Source: Candidatus Methanovirga basalitermitum (GTDB lineage: Archaea > Methanobacteriota > Methanobacteria > Methanobacteriales > Methanobacteriaceae). Taken from it: a DNA stretch of 6,328 nt. The translations under genes were made by a program, and so were the position numbers. Where the stretch lies: NCBI GenBank assembly GCA_031284445.1, contig JAISZW010000261.1, forward strand, positions 1 through 6,328, read 5' to 3'. The notes under the pieces are model-generated. The model saw only the letters and a list, made by a program, of their open reading frames with translations, was not told the origin of the DNA and ran no database searches. Below are positions 1 to 6,221 of this stretch, piece after piece (the first letter of the stretch is position 1; the number at the start of each line of letters is the position of its first letter).

Positions 1-387
1 GTTTTTCAGTTTCACATTCACGATTCTTAATAATTTAGTTGGCCCACATTTGCTTTACTTTTTCTTTTAATTCTTCATTTTTAATATTCCTTATCTTAAT
101 ACTGTTTAATTTGATTTCAGCAATACTCATCGTCGGATCTTCTGTTTTCTTTCTTTTTTTTTATAGATATTTTTAGTGTTGGAATTATAAATTTTACTAT
201 TATTTTATCTAAAATAATATGTATATAAAGCTCGCTATAGGCAATAAGAGTACTGTTAAAAATATTATGATTGATTTTTCAAGGTCGTGTTATGTGTGTT
301 TATTTTCAATGTTTTCAAATTCTAATTTTTGTTCTTTAGTTGATAAATGGAGAGATGGTAGGAATCTATTATGAACTCATTTTTAAC

Positions 388-437
388 ATCAGATAGTACT
401 GATATTCTATGCTTTTTGGGGCTTTTTGTTTTTTTTT
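388..437 (+). terminator. possible T-rich terminator
   Basis: A weak inverted repeat (ATCAG at 388-392, CTGAT at 399-403, six-base loop) is followed by T5, then T5, then T9 ending at 437. Archaeal RNA polymerase is known to stop at T-runs with or without a hairpin. No clear gene lies just upstream, so what would be terminated is unknown. Confidence 0.22.
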
Positions 438-693
438 AATGCTCTTAAATCAAACATCAAACTCTTCTCTTGAGCAACTGTATTTTGGGAGATTCTACTT
501 CGCACATCAACAGCAAAAAAAAAAATATGATATCTCTTTAAAATCATTTAAAAACAGGATTATACAATGAATAAGTATCCTTTAATGGCATCTTCATTTA
601 ACATCTTTAAAAATAGCTGGAGAGTAATAGATATTAATAGTGTAATAGCTATGAAAAAATAATAATCCATAAAATATGAATACTATGAAAAAC

Positions 694-710
694 TATATAT
701 ATATATAAAA
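694..710 (+). promoter_or_regulatory. TATA-like box upstream of the dead leader frame and exporter
   Basis: An alternating TATATA run lies here. Transcription would be expected to start roughly 25 bases downstream, around 720-730, directly at the ribosome-binding site AAAGGAGGTGA (722-732). The spacing suits a promoter for the short frame at 741 and possibly for the exporter as the next gene. A second TATA-like stretch, TATAATTAATAA at 907-918, is nearer the exporter but would start transcription almost at its ATG, leaving no room for the ribosome-binding site. Confidence 0.35.
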
Positions 711-740
711 TAACAAAGCATAAAGGAGGTGAAAAAAAAA

Positions 741-893
741 ATGAAAACTAAAAATATAAAACTGTTGGTGGGATTTCAATGTATTTAGATTCAGAGAGAA
801 AAATGGAGTGAAAATTATGGGAAAGTTTGAGGTGACCATAGAATGTTAGACACACCCAATATTGTAGAAAAGCATAAAAATAAAATAAAATAA
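741..893 (+). pseudogene. broken short frame or leader ORFs before the exporter
   Basis: A near-perfect ribosome-binding site (AAAGGAGGTGA, 722-732) lies eight bases before the ATG at 741, but the frame stops after 15 codons (MKTKNIKLLVGFQCI) with TAG at 786. The same frame is open from 789 to a TGA at 828, then open again to TAA at 891. Within the last part, a second ribosome-binding site (GAGGTGA, 829-835) precedes an ATG at 843 that would encode the 16-residue MLDTPNIVEKHKNKIK. Taken together this is a 50-codon frame interrupted by TAG and TGA. It could be a decayed small gene, perhaps an old regulator of the exporter, or two short leader peptides. The product is not recognised. Reading TAG as pyrrolysine is not supported, since Methanobacteriales are not known to use it and the TGA would remain. 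Confidence 0.25.
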
Positions 894-938
894 ATTTTCA
901 ATTCACTATAATTAATAAACAAAATTTGGAGATAAAGA

Positions 939-2396
939 ATGGATAATATTATAAAAGAGAATAAATCAAAAGAATTTAAAGGAAAATCCCAATGGATGAA
1001 TGGGATTTTAACAGATCCAGCTAAAAAAAGATTTGTTATAGTACTTGCAGGAATAGCTACATTTTTATCCGCATTTATTACAACATCTATTACTGTTGCT
1101 CTTCCTACAATAGCTGGACAGTTTCATATTAATGCCATATTTCAAAATTGGATAGCTACAAGCTTTTTACTCGCTGTAGCTATTTGCTCTGCTCCATTTG
1201 GTAAGCTTTCAGGGAAGTTAGGTCTTAAAAAGTTCTTATTTTTAGGTGTTTATATAATTGGAATAGGTTGTTTAGGAGCAGCAATTTCACCTATTCCAGA
1301 AATTCTCTTAGTTTTTAGAGTTATTCAGGGAGTAGGATCATCTATAATAAATATTTCAAGCATGGCACTTATTGCTCAATCAATTCCATTTAATGAGAGA
1401 GGTAAAGCCATAGGAATGAATATTTCATGTGTCTATATTGGTCTTACTGTAGGACCTGTTTTTGGAGGATTTATTACCCAACATTTAGGTTGGAATTGGA
1501 TATTTTTAATAGTAATTCCATTTTTAATAATAGATTTAATAATTGGACATTTAAAAGTTCCAGATGAATGGAAAATGGGAGAAAATGATAAATTTGATTA
1601 TATTGGTACGATATTATATTCAATTGGTATTTTATTAGCTATTTATGGATTTACAACAATGAATACTCTAAGTGGAATTGTTTTAACAGTTGTTGGTGTG
1701 TTTATTCTAATTGGATTTGCAATATATGAATTAAATCAAAAAACTCCTATTTTTGAGGTTAAATTATTCAAACATTCAAAATTTACCTCAGCTACTTTTG
1801 CTGCATTAATTTCTTACCTTGCAACATTTTTAGTCACATATATTATAGTATATTACCTTCAATATATTAAAGGAATGGATCCTCAAACCTCTGGAATTGT
1901 TTTAATAGTTACATCAGGATTTATGGCAATAGTAGCACCTCTTTCAGGTAGATTATCAGATAAAATAGATCCTCAAAAGTTTGCAGCATTTGGAATGCTT
2001 TTAGTAACAATATCACTTGGTATACTTTCATTTTTAGATGCTTCTACTCCATTATACATTATAGTGATAGCTATGGCAATAGAAGGAGTTGGACTAGGTC
2101 TTTTTACCCCCCCAAATACAAATATAATTATGAGTTCAGTCCCACGAAAATTTACTTCAATTGCCTCAGCAACAGTATCTACAGCAAGAGTTGTAGGTCA
2201 AACCCTTTCTCTTGGAATGTTAACCATAATATTCACTTTTATCATGGGAAGTGTCCAAATACTTCCAGAAACATATCCTGACTTAATTACAAGTTCTCAA
2301 ATAGCCTTTATAATTTCAACAGTCCTTTGTATAATATCTATTGCACTTTCATTTGGAGGAATAAAATCGAAAGACCGATTAAATCAGGATAATTGA
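939..2396 (+). CDS. MFS transporter, DHA2 (EmrB/QacA-like) drug:H+ antiporter family
   Basis: Predicted inner-membrane exporter of 485 residues, the usual length for 14-helix DHA2 transporters, which exchange protons for toxic or amphipathic compounds. After a charged N-terminus (about 1-31), hydrophobic helices follow throughout. Family motifs are clear: motif A GKLSGKLGLKKF at 88-99, motif B FRVIQGVGSS at 126-135, antiporter motif C GLTVGPVFGGFI at 168-179, a second motif-A-like loop GRLSDKIDPQKF at 337-348, and PPNTNIIMSSVP at 391-402. In the first helix the family usually has an acidic residue (LDxTIVNVALP); here the segment is FITTSITVALPTI (46-58) with none, so proton coupling may differ. 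The start is ATG with GGAG at 928-931, seven bases upstream. The neighbours give no hint of the substrate, which cannot be predicted. A broken small frame lies where a regulator might be expected. Confidence 0.93.
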   Translation: MDNIIKENKSKEFKGKSQWMNGILTDPAKKRFVIVLAGIATFLSAFITTSITVALPTIAGQFHINAIFQNWIATSFLLAVAICSAPFGKLSGKLGLKKFLFLGVYIIGIGCLGAAISPIPEILLVFRVIQGVGSSIINISSMALIAQSIPFNERGKAIGMNISCVYIGLTVGPVFGGFITQHLGWNWIFLIVIPFLIIDLIIGHLKVPDEWKMGENDKFDYIGTILYSIGILLAIYGFTTMNTLSGIVLTVVGVFILIGFAIYELNQKTPIFEVKLFKHSKFTSATFAALISYLATFLVTYIIVYYLQYIKGMDPQTSGIVLIVTSGFMAIVAPLSGRLSDKIDPQKFAAFGMLLVTISLGILSFLDASTPLYIIVIAMAIEGVGLGLFTPPNTNIIMSSVPRKFTSIASATVSTARVVGQTLSLGMLTIIFTFIMGSVQILPETYPDLITSSQIAFIISTVLCIISIALSFGGIKSKDRLNQDN

Positions 2397-2456
2397 GTAA
2401 ATTAAAAAATGAATATTAATTTAAAAAAATGTTTTTGCTGACTCTTTACAAAAGTA

Positions 2457-2466
2457 TTTATATTTT
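2457..2466 (+). promoter_or_regulatory. candidate aroB' promoter (TATA box)
   Basis: TTTATATTTT preceded by a purine-rich ACAAAAG resembles an archaeal BRE plus TATA box. Transcription would start about 25 bases downstream, near 2486, inside the left arm of the inverted repeat at 2480-2526. The repeat would then overlap the start site and might act as an operator rather than as a complete RNA hairpin. The implied leader is about 160 bases. Confidence 0.35.
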
Positions 2467-2479
2467 GTTAACTTAAATA

Positions 2480-2526
2480 ATTCCATGTTTTAAATAAAAT
2501 GGATTAAATCACTTAAAACATGGGAT
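2480..2526 (+). promoter_or_regulatory. long inverted repeat / stem-loop in the aroB' leader
   Basis: Arms 2480-2493 (ATTCCATGTTTTAA) and 2513-2526 (TTAAAACATGGGAT) pair over 14 positions with one G-T wobble; the inner 11 pairs are perfect. The 19-base loop ends with ATGGATTAAATCAC, which recurs in the aroB' coding start. The arms are less purely A/T than most hairpins here. It could be an operator at the start site, an RNA hairpin, or a terminator for the exporter gene. No T-run follows it directly, which weighs against the last. Confidence 0.5.
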
Positions 2527-2540
2527 AATATTCTTTTAAA

Positions 2541-2598
2541 GGTTTATTTCATTGCTTGTTTGTTTTTAGTGTTAAATTATTTAATGTTGAAATAAATC
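2541..2598 (+). promoter_or_regulatory. second stem-loop in the aroB' leader
   Basis: GGTTTATTTCA (2541-2551) pairs with TGAAATAAATC (2588-2598) over 11 positions with one G-U wobble. The 36-base loop contains a smaller hairpin, TTAAAT-T-ATTTAA. It sits between the first stem-loop and the aroB' ribosome-binding site, 34 bases ahead of the latter. Two such elements in series suggest a structured leader, but the arms are AT-rich and chance pairing is possible. Confidence 0.35.
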
Positions 2599-2631
2599 AT
2601 CAAAAAACATCCCTTACAAGAATACAATTGG

Positions 2632-2639
2632 AAAGGAGA
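2632..2639 (+). promoter_or_regulatory. ribosome-binding site that fixes the TTG start of aroB'
   Basis: AAAGGAGA lies eight bases before TTG at 2648. No in-frame ATG or GTG is available nearby, and translation from this TTG gives the family's usual N-terminus (KFAWIKSP), so the rare start codon is well supported. Confidence 0.75.
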
Positions 2640-2647
2640 ATTACAAA

Positions 2648-3772
2648 TTGAGTGAAAAGTTTGCATGGATTAAATCACCTGATAAACCTTGGGAAGAGAA
2701 GAAAAAATTGATTACAACCTCATTAGAATCTGGAATAAATCATGTCCTAGATTTAAAAGATTATGAAAACATTAAAAAATTAGGAGATATTAATGTTATA
2801 AGTCCAGACGGAGATATTATTTTAGTTGGTATTAATGGTGAAGGTGATGGTTCTTATCAATTAAATGATGATTTCACAAAATCAAAGGATATAGCTACTG
2901 CTAAAAAATTAAAATCAGAAAATAAAATTGTTGTATCTTATGTAGAAATCTCAGATAAAAAACATGAAGAATTAGCTATTGCTGTTGGAAAAATAGTAGA
3001 TTATATAATTCTTGTTACTAAAGATTGGACAGTTATACCTCTTGAAAATATAATAGCAAGCTTACAAAAAGAAAACACAAAAATAATAGCCTATATTGAG
3101 AATCAGGAAGAAGGACAAGTAGCTATTGAAACCTTAGAAATCGGGACTGATGGGATTATATTTGAACCAAAAAGCTTTAATCAAATTAAAAAAATAGCTA
3201 AACTTATTGAAGATAGTGGTTCCTATAATTATAAACTAAAAGATGGTGTTATAAGCAATGTTAAAAATCTTTCTTCAGGAGATAGAGTTTGTATTGACAC
3301 AAGTTCAATGCTAAATATTGGAGAAGGAATGCTAATTGGTTCATATTCAAAAGCGATGTTTTTAATTCATAGTGAAACATTAGAAAGTGAGTATGTTGCT
3401 TCAAGACCTTTTAGAGTGAATGCTGGTCCAGTTCAGTCTTATGTTATGGTTCCTAACAATAAAACAAGATACCTTAGTGAACTTGAAACTGGAGACGAAG
3501 TTTTAGCTGTTGATAAAGATGGAAAAACAAGAACAGTCATTGTTGGAAGAGTTAAAATTGAAAAAAGGCCTTTGATGCTTGTTGAAGCTGAATATGATGG
3601 TTTAAAAATCAAAACTTTGGTTCAGAATGCTGAAACCATACGATTAGTAAGTTCAGATGGAGAACCAGTTTCTGTATCGAAGCTTAAAGTTGGAGATAAG
3701 GTAAAAATTTTTATTGATAATCATGCTCGTCATTTTGGAATAGCTATTAATGAAATGATTATTGAAAAGTAA
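2648..3772 (+). CDS. aroB': 3-dehydroquinate synthase II (archaeal, AroB'/MJ1249 family)
   Basis: Cytosolic, NAD-dependent enzyme that oxidatively deaminates and cyclises 2-amino-3,7-dideoxy-D-threo-hept-6-ulosonate to 3-dehydroquinate. This is the archaeal entry to the shikimate pathway, replacing the DAHP/AroB route. The 374-residue length fits the family (MJ1249 is slightly shorter). Recognisable conserved segments, in order, are KFAWIKSPDKPWEEKKKLIT (4-23), KDWTVIPLENIIA (125-137), the core stretch GDRVCIDTSSML followed by GEGMLIGSYSKAMFLIHSET (211-244), SRPFRVNAGPVQSYVMVPNN (252-271) and the C-terminal RHFGIAINEMIIE (361-373). The frame is intact. It starts with TTG behind a good ribosome-binding site. 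Its usual pathway partner, the aldolase-like ADH synthase (MJ0400 family), is not in this window. The long structured leader suggests regulation at the promoter or leader level, perhaps by aromatic amino acid supply; that is inference. Confidence 0.95.
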   Translation: MSEKFAWIKSPDKPWEEKKKLITTSLESGINHVLDLKDYENIKKLGDINVISPDGDIILVGINGEGDGSYQLNDDFTKSKDIATAKKLKSENKIVVSYVEISDKKHEELAIAVGKIVDYIILVTKDWTVIPLENIIASLQKENTKIIAYIENQEEGQVAIETLEIGTDGIIFEPKSFNQIKKIAKLIEDSGSYNYKLKDGVISNVKNLSSGDRVCIDTSSMLNIGEGMLIGSYSKAMFLIHSETLESEYVASRPFRVNAGPVQSYVMVPNNKTRYLSELETGDEVLAVDKDGKTRTVIVGRVKIEKRPLMLVEAEYDGLKIKTLVQNAETIRLVSSDGEPVSVSKLKVGDKVKIFIDNHARHFGIAINEMIIEK

Positions 3773-3790
3773 ATTAGGTGATAGATTTTC

Positions 3791-3976
3791 ATGAAAAAAT
3801 GAAAGATGTGTAATTATGATTATTTGGTATGTTTTAAAGTAGAGATGTGATGGATTTCTAAAACTGTATATTTAGTAGAATCATTGAACATTAATCTAAA
3901 GAATTTTTTATTAAATCGATCTTTACCTTATTTTGGAGTATATGAATTTTCTTTACTATTAAGATGTAAGTATTAA
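3791..3976 (+). pseudogene. possible remnant of a small gene after aroB'
   Basis: AGGTGAT (3776-3782), a good methanogen ribosome-binding site, lies just after the aroB' stop and eight bases before ATG at 3791. The frame reads MKK and stops at TGA (3800). It then stays open except for a second TGA at 3848, and runs for a further 41 codons to TAA at 3974. The last part contains segments such as LNINLKNFLLNRSLPYFGVY but no motif I recognise. It may be a decayed gene once co-transcribed with aroB', or a chance arrangement in AT-rich DNA. Confidence 0.18.
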
Positions 3977-4131
3977 ATTTTAAAATTCAGTTAAAAAGAC
4001 CATACAACTCGTACTTTTATAACATGAATATAATGAACTCTAAACATCTGAAATATAATATCAAACACTTTCAATTTTTCCAAAAAATCCATGATCTAAA
4101 ATAAATTATAGTTGATTTAACTAATTAATTG

Positions 4132-4139
4132 TTATATAT
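4132..4139 (+). promoter_or_regulatory. candidate serA promoter (TATA box)
   Basis: TTATATAT would place the transcription start about 25 bases on, near 4160, practically at the ribosome-binding site AGGTGA (4156-4161). A weaker alternative, AAATAAATTATA around 4098-4110, would leave a more usual leader of about 30 bases. The sequence does not decide between them. Confidence 0.3.
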
Positions 4140-4165
4140 GCTTTATTAATATTATAGGTGAGAAA

Positions 4166-5737
4166 ATGAAAGTGCTGATTGCAGATTCCATTGATGAAGA
4201 AGGAATCGATAATTTAAAAGAAGTTGCTGAAGTTGTAGTTGATACAAAAATATCTTATGAAGATTTAATTAAAACAATCAATGAATACGATGGAATTATA
4301 ATTAGAAGCAGGACTAAACTGACAAAAGATGTTATTGATAAAGCAGATAATCTAAAAATAATTGCAAGAGCTGGTGTGGGTGTGGACAATGTAGACCTTA
4401 ATGCAGCTACTGATAAAGGTATTATGGTTGTGAATACTGCTGAATCAACAATAATTACTGTTGCAGAACATACTATGGGGTTAATTTTAGCCATTGCAAG
4501 AAAAATATCAATAGCTGATAAATCTGTTAAAGATGGGAAATGGGAGAAATCTAAATTTCTTGGAAGCGAACTTAGAAATAAGACCCTTGGTGTTATAGGA
4601 ATGGGTAGAATCGGTTCTCAAGTTGTTCGTAGATGTAAAGCATTTGAAATGGATGCTGTAGTTTATGACCCATATTTACAGGAGAAGGTAGCTGAAAAGA
4701 TGGGTATAGAGTTAACAGACCTTGAAACTGTTTTAAAAGAAGCTGATGTTATAACCATACACGTTCCTTTAACTCCTCAAACAAAACATTTAATTTCCAA
4801 AAAAGAACTTAAAATCATGAAAAATACTGCTTTTATAGTTAATTGTGCTCGTGGTGGAATAATTGATGAAGATGCATTATATGATGGACTTAAAAATGCT
4901 GAAATATCTGGGGTAGCATTAGATGTTTATGAAAATGAACCTCCTAAGGATAATAAACTTCTTAAATTAAATAACGTTGTTTTAACACCCCATATTGCTG
5001 CATCTACACAAGAAGCTCAAAGGGATGCTGCTATAATAGCTGCTGATGAAGTCACACAAGTTTTTAAGGGTAAAACTCCTAAGAATGTGCTAAATTTGCC
5101 TGTTGTTGATCAAGTGACCTTCCAAAAACTTAAACCTTATTTTAATCTTAGTGAAAAGTTAGGTAAATTTATTTCACAGTTTGTAAAAGGAAAAATTGAA
5201 ACTCTTGAGGTAGTTTATTGCGGTGAGCTCTCAGAGATTGAAAACCAAGAAATACTTACAAGAACTATTCTTAAAGGGGTTTTAAGTCCTGTATTAAATA
5301 GACTTGTTAATACAATTAATTCTTTTTCAATTGCGAAATCAAGAGATATCAATGTGATTGTAGGTAAACAATCCAATGCCGATACTTATGATTCTATAAT
5401 TAGGGTTAAAGCAAGAACTGAAAGTGATAGTTTTACTATTGAGGGTACTCAAATGTATGAATCAAGAATAATCAAGATAAACGATTATCGGCTTGATGTT
5501 AAACCAGAGAAAAACATGTTTCTTGCAAGATATCACGATGTTCCTGGTTCAATTGGTTCAATTGGTTCTAAATTAGGTGAACATGACATTAATGTTGGTG
5601 TAATGCAGGTTGGTAGGGATATAAAAGGAGGTCAAGCTATTATGGTTCTTACAGTCGATAATCCTGTGCCTGCTGATGTTATAAAAGATCTTGAAAAGCT
5701 TGATAATGTTTATGAAGCAGTTGCAATAACTCTTTAA
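4166..5737 (+). CDS. serA: D-3-phosphoglycerate dehydrogenase (long, ACT-containing form)
   Basis: Cytosolic NAD-dependent enzyme that oxidises 3-phosphoglycerate to 3-phosphohydroxypyruvate, the first step of serine synthesis. The 523 residues match the long SerA form. The substrate domain includes ARAGVGVDNVD (67-77), and the Rossmann fold has GMGRIG at 145-150 with a following acidic residue D168. The catalytic residues expected for the family are present: R229 in NCARGG, E258 in DVYENEPP and H276 in TPHIAAS. An intervening allosteric substrate-binding-type domain spans roughly 320-440. A C-terminal ACT domain (about 451-523, HDVPGSIGSIGSKLGEHDIN at 457-476, then VMQVGRD) probably senses serine. 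The start is ATG, four bases after AGGTGA. A nine-base unit repeats about 2.7 times at 5546-5569 and encodes GSIGSIGS; it agrees with the normal ACT consensus and is not an insertion. No other serine-pathway gene is adjacent. Confidence 0.97.
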   Translation: MKVLIADSIDEEGIDNLKEVAEVVVDTKISYEDLIKTINEYDGIIIRSRTKLTKDVIDKADNLKIIARAGVGVDNVDLNAATDKGIMVVNTAESTIITVAEHTMGLILAIARKISIADKSVKDGKWEKSKFLGSELRNKTLGVIGMGRIGSQVVRRCKAFEMDAVVYDPYLQEKVAEKMGIELTDLETVLKEADVITIHVPLTPQTKHLISKKELKIMKNTAFIVNCARGGIIDEDALYDGLKNAEISGVALDVYENEPPKDNKLLKLNNVVLTPHIAASTQEAQRDAAIIAADEVTQVFKGKTPKNVLNLPVVDQVTFQKLKPYFNLSEKLGKFISQFVKGKIETLEVVYCGELSEIENQEILTRTILKGVLSPVLNRLVNTINSFSIAKSRDINVIVGKQSNADTYDSIIRVKARTESDSFTIEGTQMYESRIIKINDYRLDVKPEKNMFLARYHDVPGSIGSIGSKLGEHDINVGVMQVGRDIKGGQAIMVLTVDNPVPADVIKDLEKLDNVYEAVAITL

Positions 5738-5843
5738 AAGCTCCAATTAAAATATTTGATAGTGTAAATAATTCATAGCTGGAGTCTAATAATAAATTTC
5801 TTTTATAGTGATAATGGTAATTTTTATCAATTATTAATATTAG

Positions 5844-6032
5844 GTGGTGACCATTTTAACTACTGATATTTTTAGCATTAAAACTATCAGATCATATAAT
5901 AAATCAGAAAGTTTAGTGCCAAAAATTAAGTTTTTTACTATATTAATTATAGTTGCTTTGATAAAGTTCTTAAAAAATGAATTTTTTCAAATAAAGAAAG
6001 TCATAGACTTTCTAATTGAACAAGTTCAATAA
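5844..6032 (+). CDS. doubtful small hypothetical frame
   Basis: A 62-codon frame with no ATG; the only starts are two adjacent GTG codons (5844, 5847) that lie inside the ribosome-binding-site-like AGGTGGTGACC itself, so that site cannot serve them. The translation has one hydrophobic stretch (FFTILIIVALIKFL, 30-43) with lysines around it and no family motif. Several palindromes (5863-5890, 5972-5987, 5995-6013, 6015-6030) run through it, and the stop codon begins at the last base of the hairpin at 6015-6030. Probably not translated; a membrane microprotein is the alternative. Confidence 0.12.
   Translation: MVTILTTDIFSIKTIRSYNKSESLVPKIKFFTILIIVALIKFLKNEFFQIKKVIDFLIEQVQ
5863..5890. repeat. 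28-base near-perfect hairpin
   Basis: CTGATA (5863-5868) pairs with TATCAG (5885-5890), and after one T/C mismatch TTTTA (5870-5874) pairs with TAAAA (5879-5883) around a GCAT loop. That makes 11 of 12 pairs. It lies 11 bases after a ribosome-binding-site-like AGGTGGTGACC. It could be a 3'-end structure of the serA transcript or a protein-binding palindrome. Confidence 0.5.
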
Positions 6033-6116
6033 AGAAAATCAAAGATTTATTCACAAAGTGAATTTAGAAAAATCAAAGATTTTTTGTTTCTAACTTTAAA
6101 AAATAAATTTTTTAAA
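5995..6116. repeat. head-to-tail array of six short hairpins
   Basis: Six inverted repeats follow one another with gaps of 0 to 5 bases: AGAAAGTC/GACTTTCT (5995-6013, loop ATA), ATTGAAC/GTTCAAT (6015-6030, loop AA), AAATC/GATTT (6036-6048, loop AAA), ATTCAC/GTGAAT (6049-6063, loop AAA), AAAAATC/GATTTTT (6068-6084, loop AAA, flanked by an outer pair TTAGAAA/TTTCTAA at 6064-6070 and 6087-6093), and TTTAAAAAAT/ATTTTTTAAA (6095-6116, loop AA). All listed arms are perfect. Stem sequences differ, so this is not a sequence repeat or CRISPR; what is shared is the shape and the A-rich loop. Confidence 0.65.
6068..6085 (+). terminator. hairpin with T-run, possible terminator
   Basis: A seven-pair stem with an AAA loop closes directly into a run of seven Ts (6079-6085 is mostly T, with T6 at 6080-6085). 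This is the most terminator-like member of the hairpin array. It lies over 300 bases after serA, so it may end a long serA 3' leader or a separate transcript. The A-run on the other side would give a similar signal on the minus strand. Confidence 0.35.
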
Positions 6117-6173
6117 ATTAAGAATATTAATGATTAAAATTTATTTAAAAAATTAAAAACTTTTCCATGAGTA

Positions 6174-6187
6174 ATAATATATATTAT
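6174..6187 (+). promoter_or_regulatory. TATA-like perfect palindrome
   Basis: ATAATATATATTAT is a perfect 14-base palindrome and a plausible TATA box. Transcription would start around 6205, some 17 bases before the structured element at 6222. Being palindromic, it could also fire leftwards. AT-rich composition makes chance occurrence easy. Confidence 0.22.
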
Positions 6188-6221
6188 AAGAATTATATTA
6201 CATTATCTAAACAATGTGTCT

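Larger units (their letters stand above)
1..938. other. gene-poor AT-rich stretch upstream of the exporter gene
   Basis: No convincing gene is visible here on either strand. The longest frames are very short: 219-374 (+, 51 codons), 567-662 (+, 31 codons) and 35-130 (-, 31 codons, with a further open stretch between its stop and the window edge). None has a strong ribosome-binding site or a recognisable motif. Homopolymer runs are frequent: T9 at 154-162, T9 at 429-437 and A11 at 515-525. The last 220 bases differ from the rest, with a TATA-like box, a perfect ribosome-binding site and a broken short frame, described separately. The stretch reads as decayed or non-coding DNA; a small unannotated RNA cannot be excluded. 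Confidence 0.6.
3773..4165. other. spacer between aroB' and serA
   Basis: The 393 bases hold a ribosome-binding site leading into a broken frame (3776-3976), a 12-base perfect AT palindrome AATTTTAAAATT at 3976-3987, and a small inverted repeat TAGTT/AACTA at 4109-4123 just upstream of the likely serA promoter. No hairpin with a T-run stands out as an aroB' terminator. Nothing else is recognised. Confidence 0.5.

Noticed and set aside
35..130. 31-codon frame on the minus strand, with a further open stretch to the window edge after its stop
   Set aside because: Lysine- and glutamate-rich like a real protein fragment, but the upstream ribosome-binding site is weak and the frame is closed by TAA; it might be a broken gene but cannot be supported from this window.
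219..374. 51-codon frame on the plus strand (MYIKLAIGNKSTVKNIM start)
   Set aside because: No ribosome-binding site, Cys/Ser/Phe-rich composition unlike the real genes, and no recognisable motif; chance opening is likely.
457..507. Minus-strand frame encoding MCEVESPKIQLLKRRV, considered as a transposase tail
   Set aside because: Too short, with no mobile-element ends or other transposase fragments around it.
567..662. 31-codon frame on the plus strand (MNKYPLMASSFNIFKN start)
   Set aside because: Only a weak AGGA ribosome-binding site and no motif; too short to support without homology.
741..893. TAG at 786 read as pyrrolysine
   Set aside because: Pyrrolysine is known from Methanosarcina-type and Methanomassiliicoccales methanogens, not from the group suggested here, and the frame also has a TGA.
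4255..4494. 79-codon frame on the minus strand inside serA
   Set aside because: It lies wholly within a clearly coding gene on the other strand, has no motif of its own and is a shadow of the serA codon pattern.
5546..5569. Nine-base tandem repeat in serA as a slippage insertion
   Set aside because: The encoded GSIGSIGS fits the normal ACT-domain consensus and length, so it is coincidence of codon use.
5995..6116. CRISPR array
   Set aside because: The units share shape but not sequence, and there are no regular repeats or spacers.
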